Below are positions 34,501 through 42,234 of a stretch of DNA of 56,753 bases, piece after piece. Location of the stretch: the NCBI GenBank assembly GCA_947587485.1, contig CANPXZ010000003.1, forward strand, positions 1 through 56,753, given 5' to 3'. The translations under genes were made by a program, and so were the position numbers. Within the stretch, counting starts at the first letter, position 1. Every line of letters begins with the position of its first letter. This DNA comes from an uncultured Oscillospiraceae bacterium. Lineage in GTDB: Bacteria; Bacillota; Clostridia; Oscillospirales; Oscillospiraceae. The notes beneath the pieces are model-generated. The model was not told the DNA's origin, searched no databases, and saw only the letters and a list, made by a program, of their open reading frames with translations.

Positions 34501-35904
34501 ATGAAAAAGTTACTTGCGCTTTCCCTCTCCTTTATCCTGTTTCTCGCCGCCGGGTGTCAGAGCACCCCGGAGGAAGGCATCGTCAAGGGCAAGAGCAGCG
34601 ACGCGCTGATCGAGAAAGCCCAGACTACGCCCGGCCAGGGTACCCTGGCCCAGCGGGTGAACGCCCCGGAGCATTACGAGGCCGCGTTTTCCAACGAGAG
34701 CGACGCCCTTCGCGTGACCGTGGACGCGGCCGTCACCGTCCCCGACGCGGAGGCCGCGCCCATCGTCCGGGTGACGCCCGCCGAGATCACCCAGGACCAG
34801 GCGGACGCGCTCATGGACGCGCTGGTCCGGGGACCCCTGTATGCCGAGACCACCAAGGAGCAGATCATGCTCCGTATTCTGGAGGCCAAGCGGGAGTTGG
34901 CCCAGGGGGAACCGCCGGGGAACAACAGCTATGTCGTCGGCGACGAGGAAGTGTCCTTTGAGCAGTGGATGCAGAACGTCATTGACCAGTACTATGACGA
35001 ATATGACGCCGCCCCCGCCGCCGGGGAGTGCGAGCCCATCTCCGGTAAGTTTCAGAAGGACCGGGACGGCGACAGCGGCATTTATGGGCTGGGAATGACG
35101 GAGGAATACGGCTATGAGAGGCTCTCCGTCTGGAACGCGGGCGTGTCCTATACGGAGGCTTACTACTCCCGCACCTCCCAGGACCATTCGGACGGAGGCG
35201 GCTATATGGAGGGCGTCAACTACATCACCCCCGGCCAGTCCCCCGCCCAGTTCGAGGGCGTGGACCTGCGCGCCATAGCCGACATCGCGGTCACCGAGGA
35301 GGAAGCCACGGCCCTTTGCGGCCAGGTGGTCTCCGCGCTGGGGCTGGAGGACATGACCCTTTACAGCGCCGGGAAAAAGTACGCCAGCAAGGACCCGCCC
35401 GATCACATGGGCTGGATCGTCCGCTATACCCGCGCTGTCAACGGCGTGCCCGTCACCTATACCAACGTGGAGGGCCTGGGCGAGGGGGCCGACGGCGAGG
35501 ACAACGGGTCCTATCAGGTGTCCTGGCCCTATGAGCGGCTGGACTTTCTCGTCAACGACGATGGGCTCGCGGCCATGGTTTGGCGCTCGCCCTATTCGGT
35601 GGACGGGACGGTGACGGAGGATTCGGCTTTGCTGCCCTTCTCCGACATCATGGACATCTTTGAAAAGATGGTCCTGGTGGAGCACGACGGCCTGGAGGCG
35701 GAGGTGACGGTGACGGACATCCGCCTGGGCTACACCCGCATCCGGGAGCGGGACAAGCGGGCCAGCGGCCTTCTGGTCCCCGCCTGGGACTTCTTCGGCA
35801 GCGTCGGCTACGACGACATGGAGCCGGTCAGCGACCCGGACCAGAGCCTTCTCACCATCAACGCCGTCGACGGCACCATCATCGACCGGAACCAGGGCTA
35901 CTGA
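34501..35904 (+). CDS. Lipoprotein of the expanded family, type B (copy B5)
   Basis: A 467-residue lipoprotein, lipobox LAAGC (Cys 19), the last and shortest of the tandem type B genes. The signal peptide and first 50 residues match B3 almost exactly (MKKLLALSLSFILFLAAGC). The Cys-Cys-Trp motif is lost: the equivalent is PDHMGWIVRYTRAVNGVPV. It ends LLTINAVDGTIIDRNQGY. The spacer to B4 is 13 bases with GGGAGG. The third regulator-type direct repeat starts directly after its stop codon and probably serves the next gene. Confidence 0.82.
   Translation: MKKLLALSLSFILFLAAGCQSTPEEGIVKGKSSDALIEKAQTTPGQGTLAQRVNAPEHYEAAFSNESDALRVTVDAAVTVPDAEAAPIVRVTPAEITQDQADALMDALVRGPLYAETTKEQIMLRILEAKRELAQGEPPGNNSYVVGDEEVSFEQWMQNVIDQYYDEYDAAPAAGECEPISGKFQKDRDGDSGIYGLGMTEEYGYERLSVWNAGVSYTEAYYSRTSQDHSDGGGYMEGVNYITPGQSPAQFEGVDLRAIADIAVTEEEATALCGQVVSALGLEDMTLYSAGKKYASKDPPDHMGWIVRYTRAVNGVPVTYTNVEGLGEGADGEDNGSYQVSWPYERLDFLVNDDGLAAMVWRSPYSVDGTVTEDSALLPFSDIMDIFEKMVLVEHDGLEAEVTVTDIRLGYTRIRERDKRASGLLVPAWDFFGSVGYDDMEPVSDPDQSLLTINAVDGTIIDRNQGY
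34546..34653 (+). repeat. 108-bp conserved block, copy in B5
   Basis: One base different (lipobox wobble position) from the copies at 30193 and 31649. Confidence 0.85.
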
Positions 35905-35906
35905 AT

Positions 35907-35923
35907 TAAGAAAATCTTAAGGC
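35907..35923 (+). promoter_or_regulatory. Candidate response-regulator site: TAAGAA-N5-TAAGGC
   Basis: TTAAG occurs at 35906-35910 and 35917-35921, again with an 11-bp period. The site sits between the B5 stop and the A3 gene at 36032. Confidence 0.55.
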
Positions 35924-35961
35924 TTTCCTTGAAATAAATCGTCCCTCTGACGGATATTCCC

Positions 35962-35990
35962 TGTGACGGATGGGCCCGCCCAAACGTCTA
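35962..35990 (+). promoter_or_regulatory. Candidate ECF-type promoter of copy A3
   Basis: TGTGAC (35962-35967), a 17-base spacer and CGTCTA (35985-35990). CGTC-type -10 boxes are typical of ECF sigma factors, and the -35 is one base from TGTAAC. It lies 42 bases before the A3 ATG. The two sibling type A genes are in the ECF operon. Confidence 0.5.
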
Positions 35991-36031
35991 ATGAGTATCC
36001 AAAACCATTACGAACGCAGGAGGGACATGTC

Positions 36032-37549
36032 ATGAAAAAGCGCATCGCGGCCGCCCTGGCGGCCATCATACTGCTGCTTGGCGGCTGCCAGGCCACGCCG
36101 GAAAAGGGCGTGGTGACCAGCAAGAACGACGGGGTCTTTGAGGCGGCGCTGGAGGACAAGGCCAGCCCTACCGTCGCCCCGGAGGCAGCGGAGGAACAGC
36201 CACCGGCCGTGGAAGATCAGACCGAGTCCACACCCGCGCAGGTGGTCTATGAGGACAGCTTCAACGGAGAACAGGGCGGGGGCGGCGTCAAATACCACGT
36301 GAAGGTGACAGAGCCCAACCTGCCCGGTCCCATGCCGGTGCTGCGGGTCCGGCCGCTGGAGCTGGACGGGGACACCGTTCACAAGGTGGCCCAGGCGTTT
36401 TTTGGCGACGGGCAGCTCAACGAGTACACCGGGCAAATGACCCGGGCGGAGCTGGAACAGGCTCTATTGGACGAAAAGCAGGACTACGCCGACTGGCAGT
36501 ATCGGATCGAGCAGGACCCGAGCACCGACGCGGACGACCGGGACTATGTGCGCGCCAGCTTTGAAGAGCGCATCACCCGGCTGGAGGAGCAATGCGCCGC
36601 CGCCCCGGAGACCATCGAGCAAAAGCCCCTGGACTGGCAGTTCCACGAGGCGAGCTATTATCCCGACTACTACGGCAGGGAGGACCTGGGCGAGCAGTAC
36701 CTTATGGGCCTGGGCCAGTATAACGGCCAGGACTATGAGCTGAACGCCTTCAAGCGGCTGGGGACCGATTACTCGGTCCAGCGGCTGGGGATCTGGCCCT
36801 ATGTGCCCCCGGCCATGGAGGAGGCGCTGTATGCCGCCCAGGCCGAGGCCGAGCCGCCGGCCATCGACATGGACGCCGCCCGGGCCAGGGCCTTGGAGCT
36901 GGCGAACGGCTTGGGGCTGGGCCAGTTCGCCGTTGTGCCGGACGTGGCTATGGAGGCCGCCAGGGAGAACATGGACTTCGGCCCCAACACCGTGTGGCTG
37001 ACGCCGGCGTACAACGGCGTGCCCCTGACCTTCCATTTCGGCGGGTTCAACATCGCCTCCAAAGGCGGCGACGAGTACGCCTCCACCTACGGCTATGAGT
37101 ATATGACCTTCGATTTCGACGAGACGGGCGTCACGGGCTTTAGCTGGGAGAGCATGCACCAGGTGGTGGAGACCGTGAACGAAAACGTGCAGCTCCTGCC
37201 GTTCTCTGACATCCTCTCCGCCGCCGAGGACCAGATGCGGATGCTGGACATGGAGCGCAAGGGGCTGCTGTTGCAGGACGCCGCGTTGTCCATCGAGGTG
37301 ACGGACGTGGCCCTGGGCCTGAGCCGCATCCGGATGAAGGACAGCGCCACGGACTATTACATCACCCCCACCTACACCTTCTACGGCGTGGCCACCGTCT
37401 GCGACGAAAACGGCGAGCCCATCCCGGTCCCCGTCTATGATGAGAACGGCAACGAGACCGGCCGGACCGAGCCCATCGTGCATACCACGGAGCTGGCCGT
37501 GATCAACGCCGTGGACGGCTCCGCCATCGACGTGTACAAGGGATACTGA
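36032..37549 (+). CDS. Lipoprotein of the expanded family, type A (copy A3)
   Basis: A 505-residue lipoprotein, lipobox LLGGC (Cys 19), then QATPEKGVVTSKNDGVFEAA, which places it with A1 and A2 although it lies behind the type B array. Shared parts are NEYTGQMTRAELEQALLDEK, NVQLLPFSDILSAAEDQMRM and ALGLSRIRMKDSATDY, then ITPTYTFYG and ELAVINAVDGSAIDVYKGY. The ATG at 36032 follows CAGGAGGGACATGTC. It has its own promoter region with both an ECF-like motif and a response-regulator-like repeat, so it may integrate both signals. Confidence 0.82.
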   Translation: MKKRIAAALAAIILLLGGCQATPEKGVVTSKNDGVFEAALEDKASPTVAPEAAEEQPPAVEDQTESTPAQVVYEDSFNGEQGGGGVKYHVKVTEPNLPGPMPVLRVRPLELDGDTVHKVAQAFFGDGQLNEYTGQMTRAELEQALLDEKQDYADWQYRIEQDPSTDADDRDYVRASFEERITRLEEQCAAAPETIEQKPLDWQFHEASYYPDYYGREDLGEQYLMGLGQYNGQDYELNAFKRLGTDYSVQRLGIWPYVPPAMEEALYAAQAEAEPPAIDMDAARARALELANGLGLGQFAVVPDVAMEAARENMDFGPNTVWLTPAYNGVPLTFHFGGFNIASKGGDEYASTYGYEYMTFDFDETGVTGFSWESMHQVVETVNENVQLLPFSDILSAAEDQMRMLDMERKGLLLQDAALSIEVTDVALGLSRIRMKDSATDYYITPTYTFYGVATVCDENGEPIPVPVYDENGNETGRTEPIVHTTELAVINAVDGSAIDVYKGY

Positions 37550-37599
37550 TACCATCGTCACGCCCCAGTCCAAAAGGGCCGGGGCGGCCAGGAGGGCAT

Positions 37600-38364
37600 A
37601 TGAGAAACACCATCTATTCCAGCGTCCGGCAGAGCGTGTGCTCCGCCCGGTTCTGGCTGGGCGCGGTGTTCATCGCCCTGGTGCTGTTTCTGTCCTCCGC
37701 CGACGCGGTATCCGAGGCGTTTCGGGCGGAGGACCCCCTGGCATACGGCTATCACGGGGATTTCATCCTGAAGGCCCTGGACTCGGACGCGCTGACCATA
37801 TGCCTGCCCATCGTGTGCGCGCTGCCCTACGCGGCCAGCTTCGTGGACGACGTGAAGACGGGGTTTTTAAAGCTCTACATCCACCGCACCTCCTGCCGGG
37901 GCTACATATTGGGCAAGGCGGCGGGGTGTCTGGTGTCCGGCGGGGCGGGCATCGTGCTGGGACTGTGGCTGGCCTACGGGGCGGCCGCGGCGGTGTTCGC
38001 GCCCATGGAGGGGCCCCTGGCGCCGGACACGCCGGAGCCGGAATATGCCATGACGCTGCTGCGAAACTGTGGCCTCATCTTCCTCTCCGGAGGCTTTTGG
38101 TCACTGTTCGGCATGACCATGAGCGCGTTCATGGCCAGCAAGTACATCGCCTACGCCGCGCCGTTCATCTTTTACTATGTGCTCATCATCCTGTGCGAGC
38201 GGTATTTTACCTCCCTGTACGTGGTCTATCCCAAGGCGTGGCTGAATCCCGGCGAGGAATGGGCCATGGGCCGGTGGGGCCCGGCGCTGGTGATTTTGGA
38301 GCTGATCGCGGGCACGGCGCTGTGCTTCGGGGCGGCGGTGAGAAGGAGGGTGCGCGGTTTATGA
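37600..38364 (+). CDS. ABC-2-type transporter permease (first)
   Basis: A 254-residue integral membrane protein with about six hydrophobic segments, for example FWLGAVFIALVLFLS near residue 18 and IAYAAPFIFYYVLIILC. A long first extracytoplasmic loop is followed by CALPYAASFVDDVKTGFLKLY. The layout is that of ABC-2 permeases used for export of peptides, antibiotics or polymers. It follows A3 by 50 bases with CAGGAGGGC before the ATG, so it may share the A3 transcript. The second permease overlaps its stop by four bases. Confidence 0.78.
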   Translation: MRNTIYSSVRQSVCSARFWLGAVFIALVLFLSSADAVSEAFRAEDPLAYGYHGDFILKALDSDALTICLPIVCALPYAASFVDDVKTGFLKLYIHRTSCRGYILGKAAGCLVSGGAGIVLGLWLAYGAAAAVFAPMEGPLAPDTPEPEYAMTLLRNCGLIFLSGGFWSLFGMTMSAFMASKYIAYAAPFIFYYVLIILCERYFTSLYVVYPKAWLNPGEEWAMGRWGPALVILELIAGTALCFGAAVRRRVRGL

Positions 38365-39257
38365 GAACTTTTCGGCAGATCATGGCCGTGGTGGCCTACA
38401 ACTTCCGCCAGTGGCGGCGCAATCCCCGGATCGCCGTCACCTTCGCGCTGGCGTTTATCTTGAGCTTTCTTCTCAGCGACAAGGCGGTCAATTTCGCCGT
38501 GGAGCATAAGACCACCATGCAGCTGGCCGAGCCCTTCATCTGGACCTTCGGGGACAGCAACTCCATATTGCTCATTTCGCTGCTGCTGATTTTGCTCTTC
38601 ACGGACATGCCCTTTTTGTCCTCCGGGACGCCCTTTTTCCTTATGCGCATTGACCGGGCCAAGTGGATCACGGGGCAGCTTGTCTATACCATGCTGGCGA
38701 CGGCGCTTTTTTTGCTGTTCGTGCTGGGCTCCACCATCGCGGTCAGCGTCCGCCAGTCCTACGTCGGCGACGTGTGGAGCGAGACGGCGGCCATCCTGGG
38801 CTACTCCGGCATCGGGAAGGAGATCGCCCTGCCGGCCCTGGTCAAGACCCTGGAGATGAGCTTTCCCTACCGGTGCATGGTCACCATCTTCGGCCTCATG
38901 CTGTGCTACTCGGTGGTGATGGTGTTCATCATGCTGGTGTTCAACCTGACCCGGGGCGGCGCGGCGGGCATCGTCAGCGGCTTTGCGTTCAGCGTGTTCG
39001 GCCTGCTCTTAAAGCCGGAGACCATCAAGACCGTGCTCCAGCTTCCCGACGAGATGTTCTATAAGGCCAACGTGGCGGTGGGGTGGCTGTCGCCCCTCAA
39101 TCAGGCCACGTATCACATGCACAACTTCGGCTACGATCTGCTGCCCCGGCTGTGGCAGTCCTTCGCCATCTTCGGCGCTCTGATGCTGCTGGGGTATATC
39201 CTGGCCCTTGTCGCCATTCGCAAGTATAACTTTGTCTTTACGGGAACGGAGGGATAG
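38361..39257 (+). CDS. ABC-2-type transporter permease (second)
   Basis: A 298-residue membrane protein with a short basic N-terminus (MRTFRQIMAVVAYNFRQWRR) and six to seven hydrophobic helices (IAVTFALAFILSFLL, SILLISLLLILLF, MLATALFLLFVLGSTIAV and others). It overlaps the first permease by ATGA and is followed two bases later by the ATPase gene, so the three form one transporter. The two permeases are not close paralogues, suggesting a heterodimeric channel. The substrate is not visible in the sequence. Confidence 0.78.
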   Translation: MRTFRQIMAVVAYNFRQWRRNPRIAVTFALAFILSFLLSDKAVNFAVEHKTTMQLAEPFIWTFGDSNSILLISLLLILLFTDMPFLSSGTPFFLMRIDRAKWITGQLVYTMLATALFLLFVLGSTIAVSVRQSYVGDVWSETAAILGYSGIGKEIALPALVKTLEMSFPYRCMVTIFGLMLCYSVVMVFIMLVFNLTRGGAAGIVSGFAFSVFGLLLKPETIKTVLQLPDEMFYKANVAVGWLSPLNQATYHMHNFGYDLLPRLWQSFAIFGALMLLGYILALVAIRKYNFVFTGTEG

Positions 39258-39259
39258 CC

Positions 39260-39907
39260 ATGCCGGGAAGCTCCGCCATCAGCGTACAGAACGTGTCCAA
39301 GACCTTCGGGGACACCACGGTGCTCCGGGACGTGAGCCGGGAATTCGAGGAAGGCCGGGTCCACGGCATCGTGGGCAACAACGGCTCCGGCAAGACCGTG
39401 CTGATGAAGTGCATCTGCGGCTTCCTGCCGCCCAGCAAGGGAAAGATCCTGGTCCGGGGCCGTCAGGTGGGCCGGGACATGGACTTTCCCGACGACACCG
39501 GCATCATCATCGAGACGCCGGGCTTTCTGCCCAACCTGACCGGGCAGAAGAATCTGGAGCTGCTGGCCTCCTTGCGGCGGCGGGTGGACCGGGAGGGCAT
39601 CCGGGAGACCATCCGCCGGGTGGGTCTGGACCCGGACAGCAAAAAGCCCGTGGGCAAATATTCTCTCGGCATGCGCCAGCGGCTGGGCATCGCCCAGGCC
39701 ATTATGGAGAACCCCTCCATCCTCATTCTGGACGAGCCCTTCAACGGCCTGGACAAAAACGGCGTGGCCCACATGCGGGAGGTCATCAAGGGCCTGCGGG
39801 AGCAAGGCAAGACCATCATTTTGGCCAGCCACAACCAGATGGATATAGACGAGCTTTGCGACACCGTGTGCGAGATGGACGCGGGGGTCATGACCATGGT
39901 GAAATGA
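39260..39907 (+). CDS. ABC transporter ATP-binding protein (intact)
   Basis: A 215-residue ATPase with all motifs: Walker A GNNGSGKTVLM (about residues 35-45), Q-loop region in TGIIIETPGFLPNLTG, signature YSLGMRQRLGIAQAI, Walker B ILILDEPFNGLDKNG and the switch histidine in ILASHNQMD. It energises the two ABC-2 permeases upstream. Its end overlaps the start of a second ATPase-like gene that lacks these motifs, so the pair may form a heterodimer with a single functional site. Confidence 0.93.
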   Translation: MPGSSAISVQNVSKTFGDTTVLRDVSREFEEGRVHGIVGNNGSGKTVLMKCICGFLPPSKGKILVRGRQVGRDMDFPDDTGIIIETPGFLPNLTGQKNLELLASLRRRVDREGIRETIRRVGLDPDSKKPVGKYSLGMRQRLGIAQAIMENPSILILDEPFNGLDKNGVAHMREVIKGLREQGKTIILASHNQMDIDELCDTVCEMDAGVMTMVK

Positions 39908-40500
39908 TGGAGCCGGTATTGACATTGCAAAACGTATCCGCCTATGACCGGGACGGCCGGGCGCTTGTGCCGGCCGTTGACTTGACGGTCCTGCCCGGCC
40001 AGCGGGTCCGGGTGATCGCCGAGCGGCCCCGGTTTGAGGCCCTGGCCCGGATCATCGGCGGGCTGATCGAGCCGGACAGCGGCGAAGCGGCCCTTGCCGG
40101 GTCCGTGGGGTACATGTCCCCGGAGCCGGGTTTTTGGGAGGACCTGACCGTGCTGGACAACGCGGCCCTGCCCCTGACGGCGGCGGGCGTGGGTAAGAGG
40201 CAGCGGCGGGAGACCGCCCTGGCCGTGCTGGAGAGCCTGGGGATGGGCTACGCCGCCCACGCCTATCCCAAGAGCCTGGGACTGTGCGAACAGCGGCTGG
40301 CGGCCCTGGCCAGGGCTCTGGTCCGGGGACCGAAGCTTCTCATCCTGGCCGAGCCCGCGTCCATGCTGGACGAAAAGGAGCGGGAGCGCTTTGCCGCCGC
40401 TCTGGCCGAACGGTGGGAGACGGACCGCTTCGCGGCGGTGTACAGCGGCCCGGAGATCATGCCGGCGGACAAGACGGTCCGCCTTCAGGAGGGAGATTGA
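39904..40500 (+). CDS. ABC ATPase-like subunit with lost Walker motifs
   Basis: A 198-residue protein with an ABC ATPase fold outline. It has TLQNVSAYDRDGRALVPAVD at the start, SPEPGFWEDLTVLDNAALPL around the Q-loop, and the signature-like SLGLCEQRLAALARAL. At the Walker A position it reads IAERPRFEALA (residues 38-48) instead of GxxGxGKT, and Walker B is LLILAEP, with alanine replacing the magnesium aspartate and no glutamate context change. It should not hydrolyse ATP. Two ATG codons abut (39904, 39907). It overlaps the intact ATPase gene by four bases and precedes the stalk protein by three. Confidence 0.85.
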   Translation: MMEPVLTLQNVSAYDRDGRALVPAVDLTVLPGQRVRVIAERPRFEALARIIGGLIEPDSGEAALAGSVGYMSPEPGFWEDLTVLDNAALPLTAAGVGKRQRRETALAVLESLGMGYAAHAYPKSLGLCEQRLAALARALVRGPKLLILAEPASMLDEKERERFAAALAERWETDRFAAVYSGPEIMPADKTVRLQEGD

Positions 40501-40503
40501 ACG

Positions 40504-42234
40504 ATGAAACGAACGATCCTGATGCTGCTTATACTGCTTCTTTTGATCTCCTGCTTTGCGCTGCCCGCCTATTCCGACGGCGAGCCCCAGCCCGCCGGAG
40601 ACGCGCCCCTTGAGCCCGCCGGAGAGGCCCAGGACACCCAGGACCCGGCGGCTCCTGCCACGGAAGTACCCCCGGCCACGGAAGTACCCCCGGCTACAGA
40701 GGTGCCGCCGGCTACGGAAGCGCCCCCGGCCACGGAGGTACCTCCCGCCACGGAAGTACCTCCCGCCACGGAGGCGCCCGCCGCCACACCGGAGCCCACG
40801 GCCACACCGGAGCCCACCGTCACGCCGGGGGCCCCGGCCACGGAGGAGCCGGCGGCGCGGACTGTCAGCTTCCGGATCGACGACGCCTACATCTACGAGG
40901 GCATGGACCGGGCCTATAAGGACGGCTACGTGCCCCAGGTGAAGGACGGCACGGTGACGCTGGTGCTGCCCCTTCTGGCGGACGGCCCGGTCCTGGGGGA
41001 CCGGATCACGGTCACGCCCCAGCTGGGGGACACGGCCAGCTCGCCCTTTCAGTACAAGAACTATCAAAAGACCTTCGCCCTGGCGGACAACACCGTGAAC
41101 GTGCCCACCAAGAAGGGCAAGAAGAGCAAAAAGACCAAGGTCGTATCCTCCTACCTGGTCCGGTTCGACATCCCCCTCCGGGAGGACCGGCAGAACGGGG
41201 CCTATCCCATCGTGCTGGACATCCGGGCGGCGGACGAGAGCGGCGGCCAGATCGCGCAGAGCTACAACTGCTTCGTCACCGTCACCGATGCCGCGCCGGT
41301 GAAGGAGGAGGCCCCCGTCTATGGCGGCGGAGGCGGCGTGCCAGCCACGGAGGAGCCCGTGTCCGCGCCCCGGGTGCTGGTGAGCAGGTATAAGGTGAGC
41401 AAAACCCCCGTGATGGCCGGAGAGGACTTCACCGTCACCGTCACGCTGAAAAACACCAGCGACGAGAGCCCGGTGCAGAACATGCTGGTGACCGTGACCA
41501 GCGAAAGCGCCAACCTGGTGCTGAAAAACGACACCAGCACCATCTTTCTGGGGGGCCTGGAGGCCGGCGGGACCACAGACCTGGTGCTGAAGTTCGGCAC
41601 GGACCGGGAGACCCCCGCCCAGCGGTATGACATCTCCCTGGCCATGGACTTCGACGACGAGGAGGCCGTGAGCATGTCCTCCTCCGGGTCCGTCACCGTG
41701 GCGGTGGCCCAGCCGGTGGAGGTGGAGCTGGCCCCCTTCACCATGCCAAGCGAGATCAACGCCGGGGAGACGGTGCAGCTGTCCTTCCAGGTGATGAACC
41801 TGGGCCGCACGGAGATCTACAACGCCCGGGTGGAGCTGGAGGTACCGGGATTGTCCCCCTCCGGCAGCGCTTTCATCGGCAACATGGACCCGGGCACCTC
41901 CGCCACCGAGACCCTGAACGTGTTCGCCGGGATGAAGGAGGACGCCCCCGGCGGCGAGCGCTACGGCTACACCTCCGGTGTGGTGCGTCTGCTCTACGAG
42001 GACGCGGACGGGAAGGAGTATACCCAGGAGGTGAACACCGCCACCACCGTCAAGGAGCTGGTCATCGCCACGAAGGACCCGGTCCAGGAGCAGGAGAAGG
42101 CGGAGAAGGAACAGGCCCAAAGGGCGCAGTGGTGGGTGTTCGTGGCGGCCGGAGCGGTCATCGTCGCCGCGCTGGCGCTGATCCTGGGCCTGCGGAAGCG
42201 GGCGGCATCCTCGCCCCGGCACGCGCGAAAATGA
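40504..42234 (+). CDS. Surface protein with PATEVP stalk, Ig-like (CARDB-type) domains and C-terminal membrane anchor
   Basis: A 576-residue protein with a signal peptide (MKRTILMLLILLLLISCFAL) and a low-complexity proline/threonine/glutamate stalk (residues about 45-115). Beta-rich regions with two Ig-like units follow: FTVTVTLKNTSDESPVQNML and ETVQLSFQVMNLGRTEIYNA are CARDB/COG1361-like. A C-terminal helix WWVFVAAGAVIVAALALILG comes before a basic tail RKRAASSPRHARK. It is therefore displayed outside and anchored at its C-terminus. The next gene overlaps by four bases and encodes an FtsX-like permease, suggesting a joint complex. Confidence 0.8.
   Translation: MKRTILMLLILLLLISCFALPAYSDGEPQPAGDAPLEPAGEAQDTQDPAAPATEVPPATEVPPATEVPPATEAPPATEVPPATEVPPATEAPAATPEPTATPEPTVTPGAPATEEPAARTVSFRIDDAYIYEGMDRAYKDGYVPQVKDGTVTLVLPLLADGPVLGDRITVTPQLGDTASSPFQYKNYQKTFALADNTVNVPTKKGKKSKKTKVVSSYLVRFDIPLREDRQNGAYPIVLDIRAADESGGQIAQSYNCFVTVTDAAPVKEEAPVYGGGGGVPATEEPVSAPRVLVSRYKVSKTPVMAGEDFTVTVTLKNTSDESPVQNMLVTVTSESANLVLKNDTSTIFLGGLEAGGTTDLVLKFGTDRETPAQRYDISLAMDFDDEEAVSMSSSGSVTVAVAQPVEVELAPFTMPSEINAGETVQLSFQVMNLGRTEIYNARVELEVPGLSPSGSAFIGNMDPGTSATETLNVFAGMKEDAPGGERYGYTSGVVRLLYEDADGKEYTQEVNTATTVKELVIATKDPVQEQEKAEKEQAQRAQWWVFVAAGAVIVAALALILGLRKRAASSPRHARK
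40651..40776 (+). repeat. Seven 18-bp tandem repeats coding for PATE(V/A)P
   Basis: Units begin every 18 bases from 40651. They differ mainly at third codon positions (CCC/CCT/CCG, GTA/GTG/GCG). They encode the proline-rich stalk of the surface protein. Confidence 0.9.

Noticed and set aside
40651-40776. Tandem 18-bp repeats as a possible CRISPR or satellite
   Set aside because: There are no spacers; they are in frame and encode a proline-rich stalk.
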